The position numbers and the translations under genes were made by a program. From assembly GCA_030450335.1 (NCBI GenBank), contig JAKDIS010000010.1, positions 1-37,759 on the forward strand: 37,759 nt of DNA. The letters run 5' to 3'. Shown piece after piece: positions 9,677 to 18,671 of this stretch. Positions within the stretch are counted from its first letter, which is position 1. Each line of letters starts with the position of its first letter. The notes beneath the pieces are model-generated. The model did no database searches. It was not told the DNA's origin and saw nothing but the letters and a program-made list of their open reading frames with translations. This DNA comes from Corynebacterium sp. (GTDB taxonomy: Bacteria; Actinomycetota; Actinomycetes; Mycobacteriales; Mycobacteriaceae).

Positions 9677-10450
9677 TTAGCGGGGCGCCCGGAGCGGCAG
9701 AGCGGTCACCTCGACAGTGACGTCGGCCGACGTCAGCGTCCCGGCGTCGAGGTCGACCACCACGTCCGCCACCACATCCGCGAGAAGCTCGTCCAACTCC
9801 CCGTCCTGCACCACCACGCGGCAGCGCTGCGGATGCCACGCGGCGCGCCACGCCTCGGCCGACTCGACCAGCGCCGCGTCCTGCCCCGGGACGCGGCCGG
9901 ACGGCGCGACGGTGCGCGCGACCGTCGCGGCGTCCCGCCCGCGCAGCAGTACCGTGGTCCCCGGCGGCAGGTGCAGCACCACCGGCGCCCCGTACACGTC
10001 CGTGCCCACCATCCAGCCGGGCAGCGGGCCGGCCTGCAGCCCGCTGCGCATCGTCGCCGCCGCAGGTAGATCGGGCAACCGGGAGGCCAGCAGCCCACAG
10101 CCCGCCGCCGCCCACGGCATCCGCTCGGCCGCCTCGGCAGGCACGCCGACAAGGCAATGCCCAGGGATACGCAGCAGCGACGCCAGGCCCACGTAGGAAC
10201 GCTCCAGCGGGGAGGACGCCCGCGGCGACGGGGCCACCGCGGTCGCCAGCAGCCCGGCGTCCACCCGCAGGCCCGCGGCGAGGCTCTCGAGCAGCGGGGC
10301 GTCCAGCGCCACGGGGTCGACGTGTGCCCCGCCCCAGGTCCGTGTGTGCGGCACGTGCACGCGGAACCACACCCGCTCGCCCTCACCGGCCGCGGCTCCG
10401 CCGTGCACCTGCCGGTGGTACCACCGCACCGCAGCCATAAACCTGCCCAT
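9677..10450 (-). CDS. EccE-like type VII secretion component
   Basis: A 257-residue protein with no clear membrane span at the N-terminus (MGRFMAAVRWYHRQVHGG). The stretch WMVGTDVYGAPVVLHLPPG followed by LLRGRDAATVARTVAPSG resembles the soluble C-terminal domain of EccE, where a GxDxxG segment precedes a beta strand and a helix. EccE completes the membrane complex in ESX systems. It is absent from the M. tuberculosis ESX-4 locus but is found with ESX-4 in some other actinobacteria. Start ATG 10450 has a GGGGGAG site 3 nt away. It is divergent from eccB with a 99-bp shared control region. The EccE assignment is inference from short motifs and position. Confidence 0.5.
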   Translation of the reverse strand: MGRFMAAVRWYHRQVHGGAAAGEGERVWFRVHVPHTRTWGGAHVDPVALDAPLLESLAAGLRVDAGLLATAVAPSPRASSPLERSYVGLASLLRIPGHCLVGVPAEAAERMPWAAAGCGLLASRLPDLPAAATMRSGLQAGPLPGWMVGTDVYGAPVVLHLPPGTTVLLRGRDAATVARTVAPSGRVPGQDAALVESAEAWRAAWHPQRCRVVVQDGELDELLADVVADVVVDLDAGTLTSADVTVEVTALPLRAPR

Positions 10451-10509
10451 GAACTCCCCCTCGGTTTCCCTGCCCCGGCGCACCCGATGATGTACCATCC
10501 GCAAGCATA

Positions 10510-10522
10510 GGCACAGTGTGCC
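10510..10522. promoter_or_regulatory. 13-bp palindrome in the eccE-like/eccB divergent promoter region
   Basis: GGCACA-G-TGTGCC is a perfect 6+1+6 inverted repeat midway between the two divergent starts (10450 and 10550). Its place suggests an operator serving both ESX genes. No regulator is identified, and 13 bp could arise by chance. Confidence 0.4.
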
Positions 10523-10549
10523 GGGGGAAACAACAGGGGGAAGTCTTTC

Positions 10550-11722
10550 ATGAGGACCACAGGTCTGCAGGTGTCCGGTTACTCGTTCCTGCTGCGACGC
10601 GCCGAATTGGCACTGGTCACCGGGGATGCGCGTATGGCGCAGGACCCGTTGCGCACGCAGCGTCGGGCGGTGGGGGTGGGGATGCTGCTCACCCTGCTGG
10701 TCACCGGCGGGATCCTGCTGGTGGCGATGCTGCGGCCCCAGCCGTCCATCGACGACGCCGGCATCGTCGCCGACGAGGCCGGCACCCTGCACGTGCGCAT
10801 CGGCACCGACTTCCACCCGGTGACCAACGTCGCCTCCGCCCGCCTGCTGCTCGGTGCACCCGAGGAGGTGACCTCCTCGACGTCGGGGCAGTTGGCGTCC
10901 TTCGGTACCGGGCCCACGCTCGGCGTGCCGGACGCCCCGGGCCTGGTGCCCGCCCCCGTGGTGTCCTGGGCGCGTTGCGCCGACGGGGTGGTCGCCGCAC
11001 CCGCGTTGCCGGACGCCGGGGCGGCGGTGCTTGCCGCACCGTCCGGCACGTGGCTGGCGGTGAACGGACGACGGTTGCTGCTGCCGGACGGCCCGGTGCT
11101 GGCCCGGGCCCTGGGGGTGGCCCCGGTTCCGGTGAGCCAGGACGTGCTGGAGGTCCTGGACCGGGGGCCGGACGTGGCGTTGGGCTCGTTGCGGCACGCC
11201 GTCGCCGCCGGCGACCGGGTCTTCCTCACCGGGCAGGACGGTGTCGCCGAGGTCACCGGTGCGCGCCGGGCGATCGTGGAGGCCCTGGTGCCGCACCAGG
11301 CCAGCGAACCGTTGTCGGTGGTGCTGTCGCGACCGGAGGTCACCGGGCTGTCGGCCCTGTCGCATGTGCCGGTGGAGCTGGACCTGGTGGATGGGGTGAC
11401 GGTGGGGGAGGTGTGCATCGGTGACCACGTTGTGGCGACCGATGATCTCGAGCGCGACGCCCCGCAGCCGGGCTCGCACTTCGTGGGCCCGCGGGGCACC
11501 TCCGCCCTGCTTACCGAGCGTGGCTACGTGCTCGTCGCCGAATCCGGGGTGCGCTACCAGGTGACGGCCGCCGAGGACCTGCGGGTGCTGGGGCTGGTGG
11601 AGGGTGAGGATGGTTCCGGTGTCGGGGACCTGGCGCAGGTGCCGTTCCGGGTGCTGGAGGGACTGCCGGACGGCGGGGTGCTCTCCGAGGAGCGGGCGAG
11701 CCGCACCCTCACCGGTCGCTAG
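10550..11722 (+). CDS. eccB: Type VII secretion protein EccB (ESX-4 type)
   Basis: EccB is a single-span protein of the ESX membrane complex, with most of the chain outside the membrane. The N-terminal motif QVSGYSFLLRRAELALVTGDARM, followed by DPLRTQRRA and a membrane segment at about residues 43-61 (GMLLTLLVTGGILLVAML), is diagnostic. At 390 residues it is shorter than the 470-500 of mycobacterial EccB, so part of the extracytoplasmic repeat domain is reduced. GGGGGAA lies before ATG 10550. The order eccB, mycP-eccD (opposite), eccC copies mycobacterial ESX-4. Its TAG shares the palindrome CTAG (11719-11722) with the mycP stop. Confidence 0.93.
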   Translation: MRTTGLQVSGYSFLLRRAELALVTGDARMAQDPLRTQRRAVGVGMLLTLLVTGGILLVAMLRPQPSIDDAGIVADEAGTLHVRIGTDFHPVTNVASARLLLGAPEEVTSSTSGQLASFGTGPTLGVPDAPGLVPAPVVSWARCADGVVAAPALPDAGAAVLAAPSGTWLAVNGRRLLLPDGPVLARALGVAPVPVSQDVLEVLDRGPDVALGSLRHAVAAGDRVFLTGQDGVAEVTGARRAIVEALVPHQASEPLSVVLSRPEVTGLSALSHVPVELDLVDGVTVGEVCIGDHVVATDDLERDAPQPGSHFVGPRGTSALLTERGYVLVAESGVRYQVTAAEDLRVLGLVEGEDGSGVGDLAQVPFRVLEGLPDGGVLSEERASRTLTGR

Positions 11723-12834
11723 CGGCGGACCCGAAGGATTAACGCGGTCAATATCGCCACCGCCACGACCCCCGCCAACGCCAGGGGAACCCGCAGGTCC
11801 GCCGGGACGTCGACGGCACGCACCACGGAGACCTCGGCGGGCATCTCGTAGTGCGCGGCGGCTTCAGCGTGCCCTGCGATTTCTGCGGAACCCGCCCGGT
11901 CCAGTACCGCGCCCACCGCCGCCACCGGGGAGACCACCGGCACCACACCCTGCTCGGCGGTGTCGACGAGCAGGGCGCGCACCTCGGCGGCGGAGAGTTC
12001 CGGGCGCAGCTGCCACACCAGGGCGGCCGTACCCGCGACCACGGGTGAGGCGAAACTGGTGCCGGAGAACGGGGCGGGGTCGCCGACGATCGTCCTGTCG
12101 GTGCCGTCGGTCTGCAGCGTCGCCGACACCGGACCGCCCGGTGCGTGCAGGTCCACCCACTCGCCGGGCACGGAGTAGTCGGCGGGGCGTCGTCCGGCGT
12201 CGGGGTCGGTGCCGGGATCGGTATCCGGTTCCCGCGCGTCGACCCCGCCCACGGTGAGTACACCGGGCAGCGCGGCGGGGTAGGGGACCTGGTCGTCCCG
12301 GCACTGTCCGGCGTTGCCGGCGGCGGCGACGAGCAGCAGCCCCTCGCGTTCCACGGCGTCGACGGCACGGCGTAGTTCGGCGGTGTCCTCGCAGGCCACC
12401 ACGGAGACGTTGAGGATCCGCACCCCGTGTTCGGAGGCGGTGGTGCGGGCACGGTCGAGTGCGTCGACGAGGTCGGCGACGGTGGTGTTCGACCCGTCGC
12501 CCTGGCGTACGGAGACCACGCGTGCCCCCGGGGCGACGGTGCGCAGCACCCCGGTCACCGCGGTGCCGTGCAGCAGACAGTGGTCCCGGTCGCCGGGGCG
12601 CTCGGTGACCACGCCGGGGGCGGAGGCCCCGGTGTCCACCACGGCGACCCCCACGTCGTGCCCGGTGGACAGGTCGTGCGGCAGGGCGACGTCGACGGGC
12701 AGGACGTCGCCGACGAGCGGCTCATCGCAGCGTTGCTGCGCCTGGGCCGGTGGCAGCACCACCGCGCCGGACGCCACGAGCAGGGCCAGCGGCACCAGCA
12801 CCGCCGCCCGTACACGCTGCCGTATCGGGCTCAT
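11719..12834 (-). CDS. mycP: Type VII secretion serine protease, mycosin MycP
   Basis: A membrane-anchored subtilisin-like protease that stabilises the ESX complex and can process substrates. The 371-residue protein has an N-terminal signal segment (about 1-32, ending AQAQ). The triad is Asp67 (VAVVDTGA), His89 (LLHGTAV) and Ser260 (SGTSFASP), with the oxyanion Asn174 (AAAGNAG). A C-terminal membrane helix spans 350-368 and is followed by RVRR. All catalytic residues are present. The start ATG 12834 overlaps the eccD stop by 4 bp. The open frame continuing upstream is the antisense of other genes and was not used. Confidence 0.95.
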   Translation of the reverse strand: MSPIRQRVRAAVLVPLALLVASGAVVLPPAQAQQRCDEPLVGDVLPVDVALPHDLSTGHDVGVAVVDTGASAPGVVTERPGDRDHCLLHGTAVTGVLRTVAPGARVVSVRQGDGSNTTVADLVDALDRARTTASEHGVRILNVSVVACEDTAELRRAVDAVEREGLLLVAAAGNAGQCRDDQVPYPAALPGVLTVGGVDAREPDTDPGTDPDAGRRPADYSVPGEWVDLHAPGGPVSATLQTDGTDRTIVGDPAPFSGTSFASPVVAGTAALVWQLRPELSAAEVRALLVDTAEQGVVPVVSPVAAVGAVLDRAGSAEIAGHAEAAAHYEMPAEVSVVRAVDVPADLRVPLALAGVVAVAILTALILRVRR

Positions 12835-14072
12835 CCGATACCCCGCAGCACCTCGAAGACACCGGTGGTGCTGATCAGCAGTGGGACGGAGACGGTGAAG
12901 GCCACGGTCTCCAGCACGTCGAGGACGCGTCCGGCCAGCGGGGAGGTGATCCGCACCGCCGGCAGGGCCACCGGCGCCAGGGCCAGCAGCGACCACGGTG
13001 CGGGCAGCTGCAGCACCACCCAGAGAAGCAGGAGCACGGCGGTGACGGTGACGGTCACCGTGTGCACCGGGCGGGTGGCGCGCGCGGACAGGCCGGTCAC
13101 GGCGACGGCGAGCAGCGCGGCCAGCGTCCACAAGCTCGCCTCGCCGTGAAGGGGCAGGAGCTGGACGGCACCGGCGAGGATGACCACACAGCAGGTCACC
13201 ACGATGGCGGGGTGCAGGCGCAGCGCCCGGGCGGCCCGGTCGGAACGGTCGGCAGGGCTGTCGGTGGCCCCGGCGACCCCGCTGGCTCCGCCCTCCTGCG
13301 CGGCGGCGGCGAAGAGCCCGGTCGCCGGCACCCGCGGCAGGGTGATGCCGGCCAGGCCCACGGCGAGCTGCCCGGAGAAGGTCAACGCCACCACGGCCAC
13401 CAGCGTGGTCAGCCCCGGGCTCACGTTGACCGCGGCGGCCAGCGCCAGGCCCACGGTCACGGTGCGCACAACCCCGGGGCGCCACACCGACATCGCGGCG
13501 AAAACGCAGGCCGTCAGAATGTTGACCTGCAGTCCGAGCCCGAAGCCGAGGACCGCCGCCACCGGTACGAAACGCCGGTCCACCAGGGAACCGGCGGCCG
13601 CGGCGAGCGTGGCGAGCAGCAGCACCGCGCACACCGCCAGCGCGCCGCCGCGTCCGGCGACGTCCCCGGCGAGCAGTGCCACGGCGAGGTCGCTGACGTC
13701 GGCGGGGTGCCAGCGCACGTGCTCCTCGGGGGCCCACAGCGGCGCCCACACGAGGGAGCACACCGTGGCGGTGAGCAGCGCGGCGACCCACACCGCCGGG
13801 GAGGACGCCACGGGCGCGCTGAGGCGTCCGACGTCGTCGACCGGCGGGGCGGGCAGCGCGTCCTTGTCGAGGGTGAGGCGTTCGCCGGGGCGGACCCCGG
13901 ACTGCGCCAGGGAGTCCTCCGGGCGCAGCACGCCGAGCGGGCCGGACAAGCGCCAGACCTCCCCGGGGGAGGCGTCGACCAGGTGTGGGACGAGTTCGGC
14001 GACGGGCACGGTGTCGGCCACGGTGGCCTCCACGGTGCGCTCGCGTGCGACGGTGATGCTCACGGCGATCAT
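12831..14072 (-). CDS. eccD: Type VII secretion integral membrane protein EccD
   Basis: EccD forms the membrane vestibule of ESX systems. The 413-residue protein has an N-terminal ubiquitin-like domain of about 80 residues (ITVARERTVEATVADTVPVA... RPGERLTLDKD) and then about eleven hydrophobic spans from VWVAALLTATVCSLVWAPLW to FTVSVPLLISTTGVF. A cytosolic loop rich in Ser, Ala and Arg (SGVAGATDSPADRSDRAARA) sits near the middle. It is the first gene of an eccD-mycP pair, divergent from eccC across 166 bp. Confidence 0.92.
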   Translation of the reverse strand: MIAVSITVARERTVEATVADTVPVAELVPHLVDASPGEVWRLSGPLGVLRPEDSLAQSGVRPGERLTLDKDALPAPPVDDVGRLSAPVASSPAVWVAALLTATVCSLVWAPLWAPEEHVRWHPADVSDLAVALLAGDVAGRGGALAVCAVLLLATLAAAAGSLVDRRFVPVAAVLGFGLGLQVNILTACVFAAMSVWRPGVVRTVTVGLALAAAVNVSPGLTTLVAVVALTFSGQLAVGLAGITLPRVPATGLFAAAAQEGGASGVAGATDSPADRSDRAARALRLHPAIVVTCCVVILAGAVQLLPLHGEASLWTLAALLAVAVTGLSARATRPVHTVTVTVTAVLLLLWVVLQLPAPWSLLALAPVALPAVRITSPLAGRVLDVLETVAFTVSVPLLISTTGVFEVLRGIG

Positions 14073-14238
14073 GGGTGGTGTGGTTCCCCGGTTCTGTACT
14101 TTCCTGAGTCCCGCGGCCGGTCACGTCCCCCTGACGTGTCCCCGACGGCCACGGTCGGATGCTTCGAGAGTGTACAGTGATGTTCCGACAGCTGTCGCGC
14201 AGGGGGCGTGGCAGGGGGACGCGAGGGGATTTTCGCAG
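14073..14238. promoter_or_regulatory. Divergent eccD/eccC control region
   Basis: Each side has a -10-like box after GTACAG: TACAGT at 14173-14178 reading toward eccC, and TACAGA on the minus strand toward eccD (plus-strand TCTGTA at about 14094-14099). -35 boxes are weak. No GGGGAAC/GTCTC ECF promoter like those before esxU and the 28.5-kb operon is present at promoter distance. Confidence 0.35.
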
Positions 14239-17200
14239 ATGAAGTCGCAGGCACCACCGACGTTGCCGAAGAGCAAGCAGCCGTTCGTCCGGATCCTCAT
14301 GCCCGTGGTGATGGTCGTCGCGGTGGTGGGCATGGTCGCCGCGATGGTGCTCTCGGGGATGGGCCGCTCGCCCATGTCCTTCATTTTTCCCTTAATGATG
14401 CTCAGCAGCCTGGCGATGATGATCAGCCCGGGCGGGCAGGACGTCGACGAGGTCCGCCGGGGTTTCCACCGGCACCTGGACGCCCTGTCGGACTCGTTGC
14501 ACCGGGCGCGCCGGGAGCAGTGGGCGCGCATGGCGGTCACGCACCCGGACCCGCGCGCGCTGTGGACGCGCGTGACGGAGGACGGTACTCCCGGCACGGC
14601 AGAATCCGAGGGCACGGCCCAGCGTGCCGAGCCCGGGGTGGTGCGTATCGGCACGGCGGTGCAGGCGCCGGACGACCCGCTGGAGATCCCGGTCGACGCC
14701 CCGCCGGAGGACCTGGAACCGGTGTGCGCGACCACGTTGCGCGACCTGGCGCGCACCTACGCCACCATCGAGGCGCCGGTGGCGGTGGACCTGCGCGAGT
14801 TCGACTGCGTGGTGGTCACCGGCGACGGCGCGGGCGGGCTGGTCAACGCGATGCAGGGGCAGGCGGTGATGCAGGACGACCCGGCGGTGCGGGTCTCCGG
14901 ACCGCACGACAGGTGGCTGTCCGCGGAGGACGGCGCCTTGCACGTGCGCTTCCGCCACGTGGGTCGGGATGCTGCGCCACCTGCGGTGACGTCGGGGGCG
15001 GGCTCGGTCACGGTGCTCGCCGACCCGGCGTCGGTGGCGGCCGGGTGGCAGGACGCCGCCGCGGACGGCGGGCTGCTGCTCCACGCGCAGGACGGCGTCC
15101 TGGCGGCGTGGACGGTCGACGGGTGGCGTCCCTTCGCCACCGCCGACGAGCTCAGCGACGTGGAACTCGCCGCCCTGTGCCGGTCGCGGACCTCCTCCCG
15201 GGCGTCCCGCTCGGTGCTGGACGTGCCGGGCGGCGGACTGCGCGCGGCGGTCGGGTTCTCCCCGGCTCCGGTGCACCTGGACATCCGGGAGGCGGCGAAG
15301 GGCGGCATCGGTCCGCACGGGCTGTGCATCGGGGCCACCGGCAGCGGAAAATCCGAGTTCCTGCGTTCCGTGGTCACCAGCTTCGCCCACCGGCACTCCC
15401 CGGAGGAACTGAACTTCGTGCTGGTGGACTTCAAGGGTGGTGCTGCCTTCGCCGGCATGGAGCGGCTGCCGCATACCTCGGCGGTGATCACGAACCTCTC
15501 CGACGAGGCGGTGCTGGTCGACCGGATGCAGGACTCTCTACTCGGCGAGCTGCACCGTCGGCAGGAGAAACGGCACGCCGCGGGCATGGCGACGGCCGCG
15601 CAGTACAACCAGGTCCATCCCGGGGAGATGCCGGCGTTGTTCATCATCGTCGACGAGTTCTCCGAGCTGCTGCACGCCCGCCCGGAGTTCGCCGAGGTCT
15701 TCGCCGCGATCGGACGTCTCGGCCGCAGCCTGCAGATCCACCTGCTGCTCGCCAGCCAGCGGCTGGAGGAGGGCCGGCTGCGCGGCCTGGAGTCGCACCT
15801 GTCGTACCGTATCGCCCTACGTACGTTCTCCGCCTCGGAGTCACGCCAGCTCATCGGGTCCACGGCGGCCTATGAACTGCCCTCGGCCCCTGGTGCGGCG
15901 ATCCTGAGTTCGGCGGGCCTGGGGTCCACCGGCCAGGTGCGTTTCCAGTCGGCGTACGTCTCCGGCCCCGAGGTGCCGCTGGACTCCCGGCTGGTGCGCG
16001 AGCTGGGCGTGGAGCCGGAGGCGGCGGGAACCACGATGGAGCTGGTCGTCGACCGGTTGGCGGGGCCGAACCGTAACCCGATCTGGTTGGAGCCCCTGCC
16101 GGAGCTGCTGCCGGCCAGTGCCGTGATGGGTGCAGGGGACACCCGTGCCGACGCGCTCACCGTTCACCTGGGCCTGGAGGACCTGCCCTTCGACGGGGTG
16201 CAGCGTCCGTGCGTGCTGGACCTGCGCCGACGCCACTGGGCGGTGGTCGGCCAGCCCGGCACCGGCAAGACGACGCTGGTGCGGTCGCTGGTGCTGGGCC
16301 TGGCGTTGAGCTCCCCGGGCGTGGCGGTGTACGTGGTGGACCCCGGTGGCGGGCTGCGCGACCTGGCGCGCCTACCGCAGGTCGCCGCGGTGGTGGGGGT
16401 GGACCTGCTGGGCCGGGTCCTCGACGAGCTCGGGCAGGACGCTACGGGTGGTGCAACGCACCGCGTGCTGGTCGTCGACGGTCTCGAAGCCCTCGACCCC
16501 TCCGGCGACGACGACCGGCGCCTGGCGTCGCTGGTCGCCGGCGGGATGCAGCGCGGGGTGCACGTGGTGGTCACCTCCCTGCGCTGGACGTTCCGTCCCG
16601 CCCTGCGTGACCTGCTCACCGGTGCGGTGGAGCTGCGCCTGACACCCGCCGAGTCGCAGTTCCGCGACGCCCAACGCACCCTGCCCGACCACCCGGGACG
16701 CGGGGTCTCCCCGGGTGGCAAGCACCTGCAGGTCGCCTACTCCGACGCCCAGGACGTGGAGCACGCGCGCAAGGTCAGCGTGGCGCGTGGGGAACAGGAC
16801 CGCACCCTGCGCGTCCTGCCCTCGCAGGTCTGCGTCGATGAGCTGGAGGAGGTCTCCGGTGACCTGGTGGCCCTCGGCATGGGCGGGCGGACCCTGTCCA
16901 CGGTCCACTGGGATCCGGAGGCGTTCCCGCACCTCACGGTGGTGGGGCAGGCGCGCGCCGGGGCCACGACCGCGCTGCGCACCGTCGCCTGGGCGTCCTC
17001 GCGCCGGGAGGGTGTGGAGGTGCTGGCCACGGACGTGCGCCGTGGGCTGCTCGGCGTGCCGGGGTACCGTCCGGCCGCGGGGTTCCTGCGTGCGCTGACC
17101 GGCTGGGTCGAGGAGCTGAAAGCACGGGTGCCGGGGGAGGACGCCGAGCTCACCGCCGCACAGTTGCGTGACCGTAGCTGGTGGAGCGGGACGCGGCGGG

Positions 17201-17547
17201 TGATCGTGGTCGACGACCTCGACCAGTCGGCCGACCTGGCCGCGGCGGTGGACCTGCTGGTGCCGTTGCTGCCGCACGCCGCGGACATCGGCCTGCACCT
17301 GGTCACGGCCCGACGCAGCGCGATGATGGGCCGCAGCGCCTACACCCCGTTGATGCAGGGGATCCGTGACCTGACCGGTTGGCTGGTGCTCTCGGCACCG
17401 CGGGAGGACGGCCCGGTCGCCGGGCAGGTGCTCACGTCCCGGTCGCCGGGACGCGGCGTGCTGGTGCAGGACGTCGCGGAGGACGTGCAGGTCGCGACGG
17501 TGGACACGGAGAACGCAGACACGGAGAAGGCGGGGGTGCGGGTATGA
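14239..17547 (+). CDS. eccC: Type VII secretion ATPase EccC (single-chain)
   Basis: EccC is the FtsK/SpoIIIE-type motor that recognises and drives ESX substrates. The 1102-residue chain has two N-terminal membrane spans (about 17-62). ATPase 1 has Walker A GATGSGKS at 365-372 and Walker B FIIVDE at 469-473. ATPase 2 has GQPGTGKT at 671-678 and VLVVDGLE near 743-750. ATPase 3 has GQARAGATT at 903-911 and VIVVDDLD. ATPase 3 has lost the Walker A lysine (Ala909 in its place), and ATPase 2 has Gly where Walker B usually has Glu. ATG 14239 was chosen because AGGGGA precedes it and the membrane spans follow; the frame open back to 13180 is antisense to eccD. The stop overlaps the next gene (ATGA). 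Confidence 0.96.
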   Translation: MKSQAPPTLPKSKQPFVRILMPVVMVVAVVGMVAAMVLSGMGRSPMSFIFPLMMLSSLAMMISPGGQDVDEVRRGFHRHLDALSDSLHRARREQWARMAVTHPDPRALWTRVTEDGTPGTAESEGTAQRAEPGVVRIGTAVQAPDDPLEIPVDAPPEDLEPVCATTLRDLARTYATIEAPVAVDLREFDCVVVTGDGAGGLVNAMQGQAVMQDDPAVRVSGPHDRWLSAEDGALHVRFRHVGRDAAPPAVTSGAGSVTVLADPASVAAGWQDAAADGGLLLHAQDGVLAAWTVDGWRPFATADELSDVELAALCRSRTSSRASRSVLDVPGGGLRAAVGFSPAPVHLDIREAAKGGIGPHGLCIGATGSGKSEFLRSVVTSFAHRHSPEELNFVLVDFKGGAAFAGMERLPHTSAVITNLSDEAVLVDRMQDSLLGELHRRQEKRHAAGMATAAQYNQVHPGEMPALFIIVDEFSELLHARPEFAEVFAAIGRLGRSLQIHLLLASQRLEEGRLRGLESHLSYRIALRTFSASESRQLIGSTAAYELPSAPGAAILSSAGLGSTGQVRFQSAYVSGPEVPLDSRLVRELGVEPEAAGTTMELVVDRLAGPNRNPIWLEPLPELLPASAVMGAGDTRADALTVHLGLEDLPFDGVQRPCVLDLRRRHWAVVGQPGTGKTTLVRSLVLGLALSSPGVAVYVVDPGGGLRDLARLPQVAAVVGVDLLGRVLDELGQDATGGATHRVLVVDGLEALDPSGDDDRRLASLVAGGMQRGVHVVVTSLRWTFRPALRDLLTGAVELRLTPAESQFRDAQRTLPDHPGRGVSPGGKHLQVAYSDAQDVEHARKVSVARGEQDRTLRVLPSQVCVDELEEVSGDLVALGMGGRTLSTVHWDPEAFPHLTVVGQARAGATTALRTVAWASSRREGVEVLATDVRRGLLGVPGYRPAAGFLRALTGWVEELKARVPGEDAELTAAQLRDRSWWSGTRRVIVVDDLDQSADLAAAVDLLVPLLPHAADIGLHLVTARRSAMMGRSAYTPLMQGIRDLTGWLVLSAPREDGPVAGQVLTSRSPGRGVLVQDVAEDVQVATVDTENADTEKAGVRV

Positions 17548-18671
17548 GCACGACGATGGTGGCCGACGCGGTGGCGCTCACGGAGTCCGGGGTGCTGGTC
17601 AACGGTCTGTGCGTGACGGACCTCCTCAGCGGGCTGGAGGTCCGTGGCGAAGATATAGAGGACACAGCGGACACAGGGGACGCGAGCCCGGTGTTCCGTG
17701 GCTCGGGTGTACCACTGCGGCGGTTGGAGTCTGTCCGTGAGCTGGTGGAGGAGGTGCTGGAGGCCCGGGCGGTGGACCCGGAACTCACCAGCGCCAACCC
17801 GGTGGTGCCGCGCACGGTCTTCCCCTGGGGGATCGGTGCGCAGGTGTCGGACGTGCTGGTCGTCGGGCCGGACAAGGAGGCCACGGCGGCGTACCTGCGG
17901 ATCAGCGGGCTGCGTGCCCGCACGGTGGACGTGGGCCCGGCCCTGCGCCTGGCCGGTGACCTGGCGGCGGCGCGCGCCGAACTCGAGGACCCCGCCCCGC
18001 CGGAGCCGGAACCGGTGCAGGACGTCCCGCGGCGTCGGGGGCTCGTGTTGTCGGCGGTGGGGGCGACCGCAGTGGCCGCCGTGACCACAATCGCGCTGGT
18101 ATCTACCGGTGTCCTGGGCGGCGGCGCGGCCGACGTCGCGGACCCGGCGGAGACGGCCCAGGCCGCAACACAGACGCCGGACGCCGCACCGCCTGAGGCG
18201 TCCGGGGCGTCCGATGCGTCCGGCACAGTGGAGGAGCCGGAGGCGGAGGCGTGGCGGGAGATGAGCTCCGGTGGTGAGATGGAGTACGCCGACCACCCGG
18301 ACGCACCGCAGGTGACGGTGGACGTCCCCGGCTGGGAGGTCACCGAGAGCACCGCCGAGCGCGACATCTGGACCTCGGGGGACGCCGGGATGCGGGTGCT
18401 CCTCGCCGCGACGCCGACGCCCGTCGGGACGCAGGGGGAGCTGGACACCGCGATGCTGCGCGCCCTCGACGGCGCCGACGACGTGGTGGTGACGAACCGG
18501 TCGCCGGTGTCCTACGAGGAGCACTTCCCGGACTCGACGACGTCGTGGCGCGTCCGGCTGGTCGACGGTCACCAGGTGTCCGTCGGCTGCCAGTACCGTG
18601 ACCTCACCGAGGACCGGCAGGCGGTGTGCGACCGGTTCGGCGCGACCGCCCGGGTGCTACTTGCCGAGTGA
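17544..18671 (+). CDS. Type VII secretion-associated protein, Rv3446c-like
   Basis: A 375-residue protein with a cytosolic N-terminal part. One membrane span lies at about residues 168-192 ([20 protein letters not shown]), followed by an Ala/Pro/Glu linker. The C-terminal domain of about 120 residues ([20 protein letters not shown]... [25 protein letters not shown]) matches the domain described for Rv3446c, which sits beside eccC4 in the M. tuberculosis ESX-4 locus. Two cysteines in the C-terminal domain could form a disulfide outside the membrane. It overlaps eccC by 4 bp and the convergent lldD by 15 bp. The molecular role is unknown. Confidence 0.75.
   Translation: MSTTMVADAVALTESGVLVNGLCVTDLLSGLEVRGEDIEDTADTGDASPVFRGSGVPLRRLESVRELVEEVLEARAVDPELTSANPVVPRTVFPWGIGAQVSDVLVVGPDKEATAAYLRISGLRARTVDVGPALRLAGDLAAARAELEDPAPPEPEPVQDVPRRRGLVLSAVGATAVAAVTTIALVSTGVLGGGAADVADPAETAQAATQTPDAAPPEASGASDASGTVEEPEAEAWREMSSGGEMEYADHPDAPQVTVDVPGWEVTESTAERDIWTSGDAGMRVLLAATPTPVGTQGELDTAMLRALDGADDVVVTNRSPVSYEEHFPDSTTSWRVRLVDGHQVSVGCQYRDLTEDRQAVCDRFGATARVLLAE

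Noticed and set aside
14084..14091. GGGGAAC on the minus strand before eccD as a third ECF promoter
   Set aside because: It is only about 12 bp from the eccD start, and no GTCTC box follows at 18 bp.
12835..14124. Minus-strand extension of mycP to 14124
   Set aside because: It is another frame of eccD. The signal peptide of mycP begins at ATG 12834.
13180..14238. 353-residue upstream extension of eccC
   Set aside because: It is antisense to eccD and lacks EccC features; ATG 14239 with a Shine-Dalgarno sequence starts the membrane spans.
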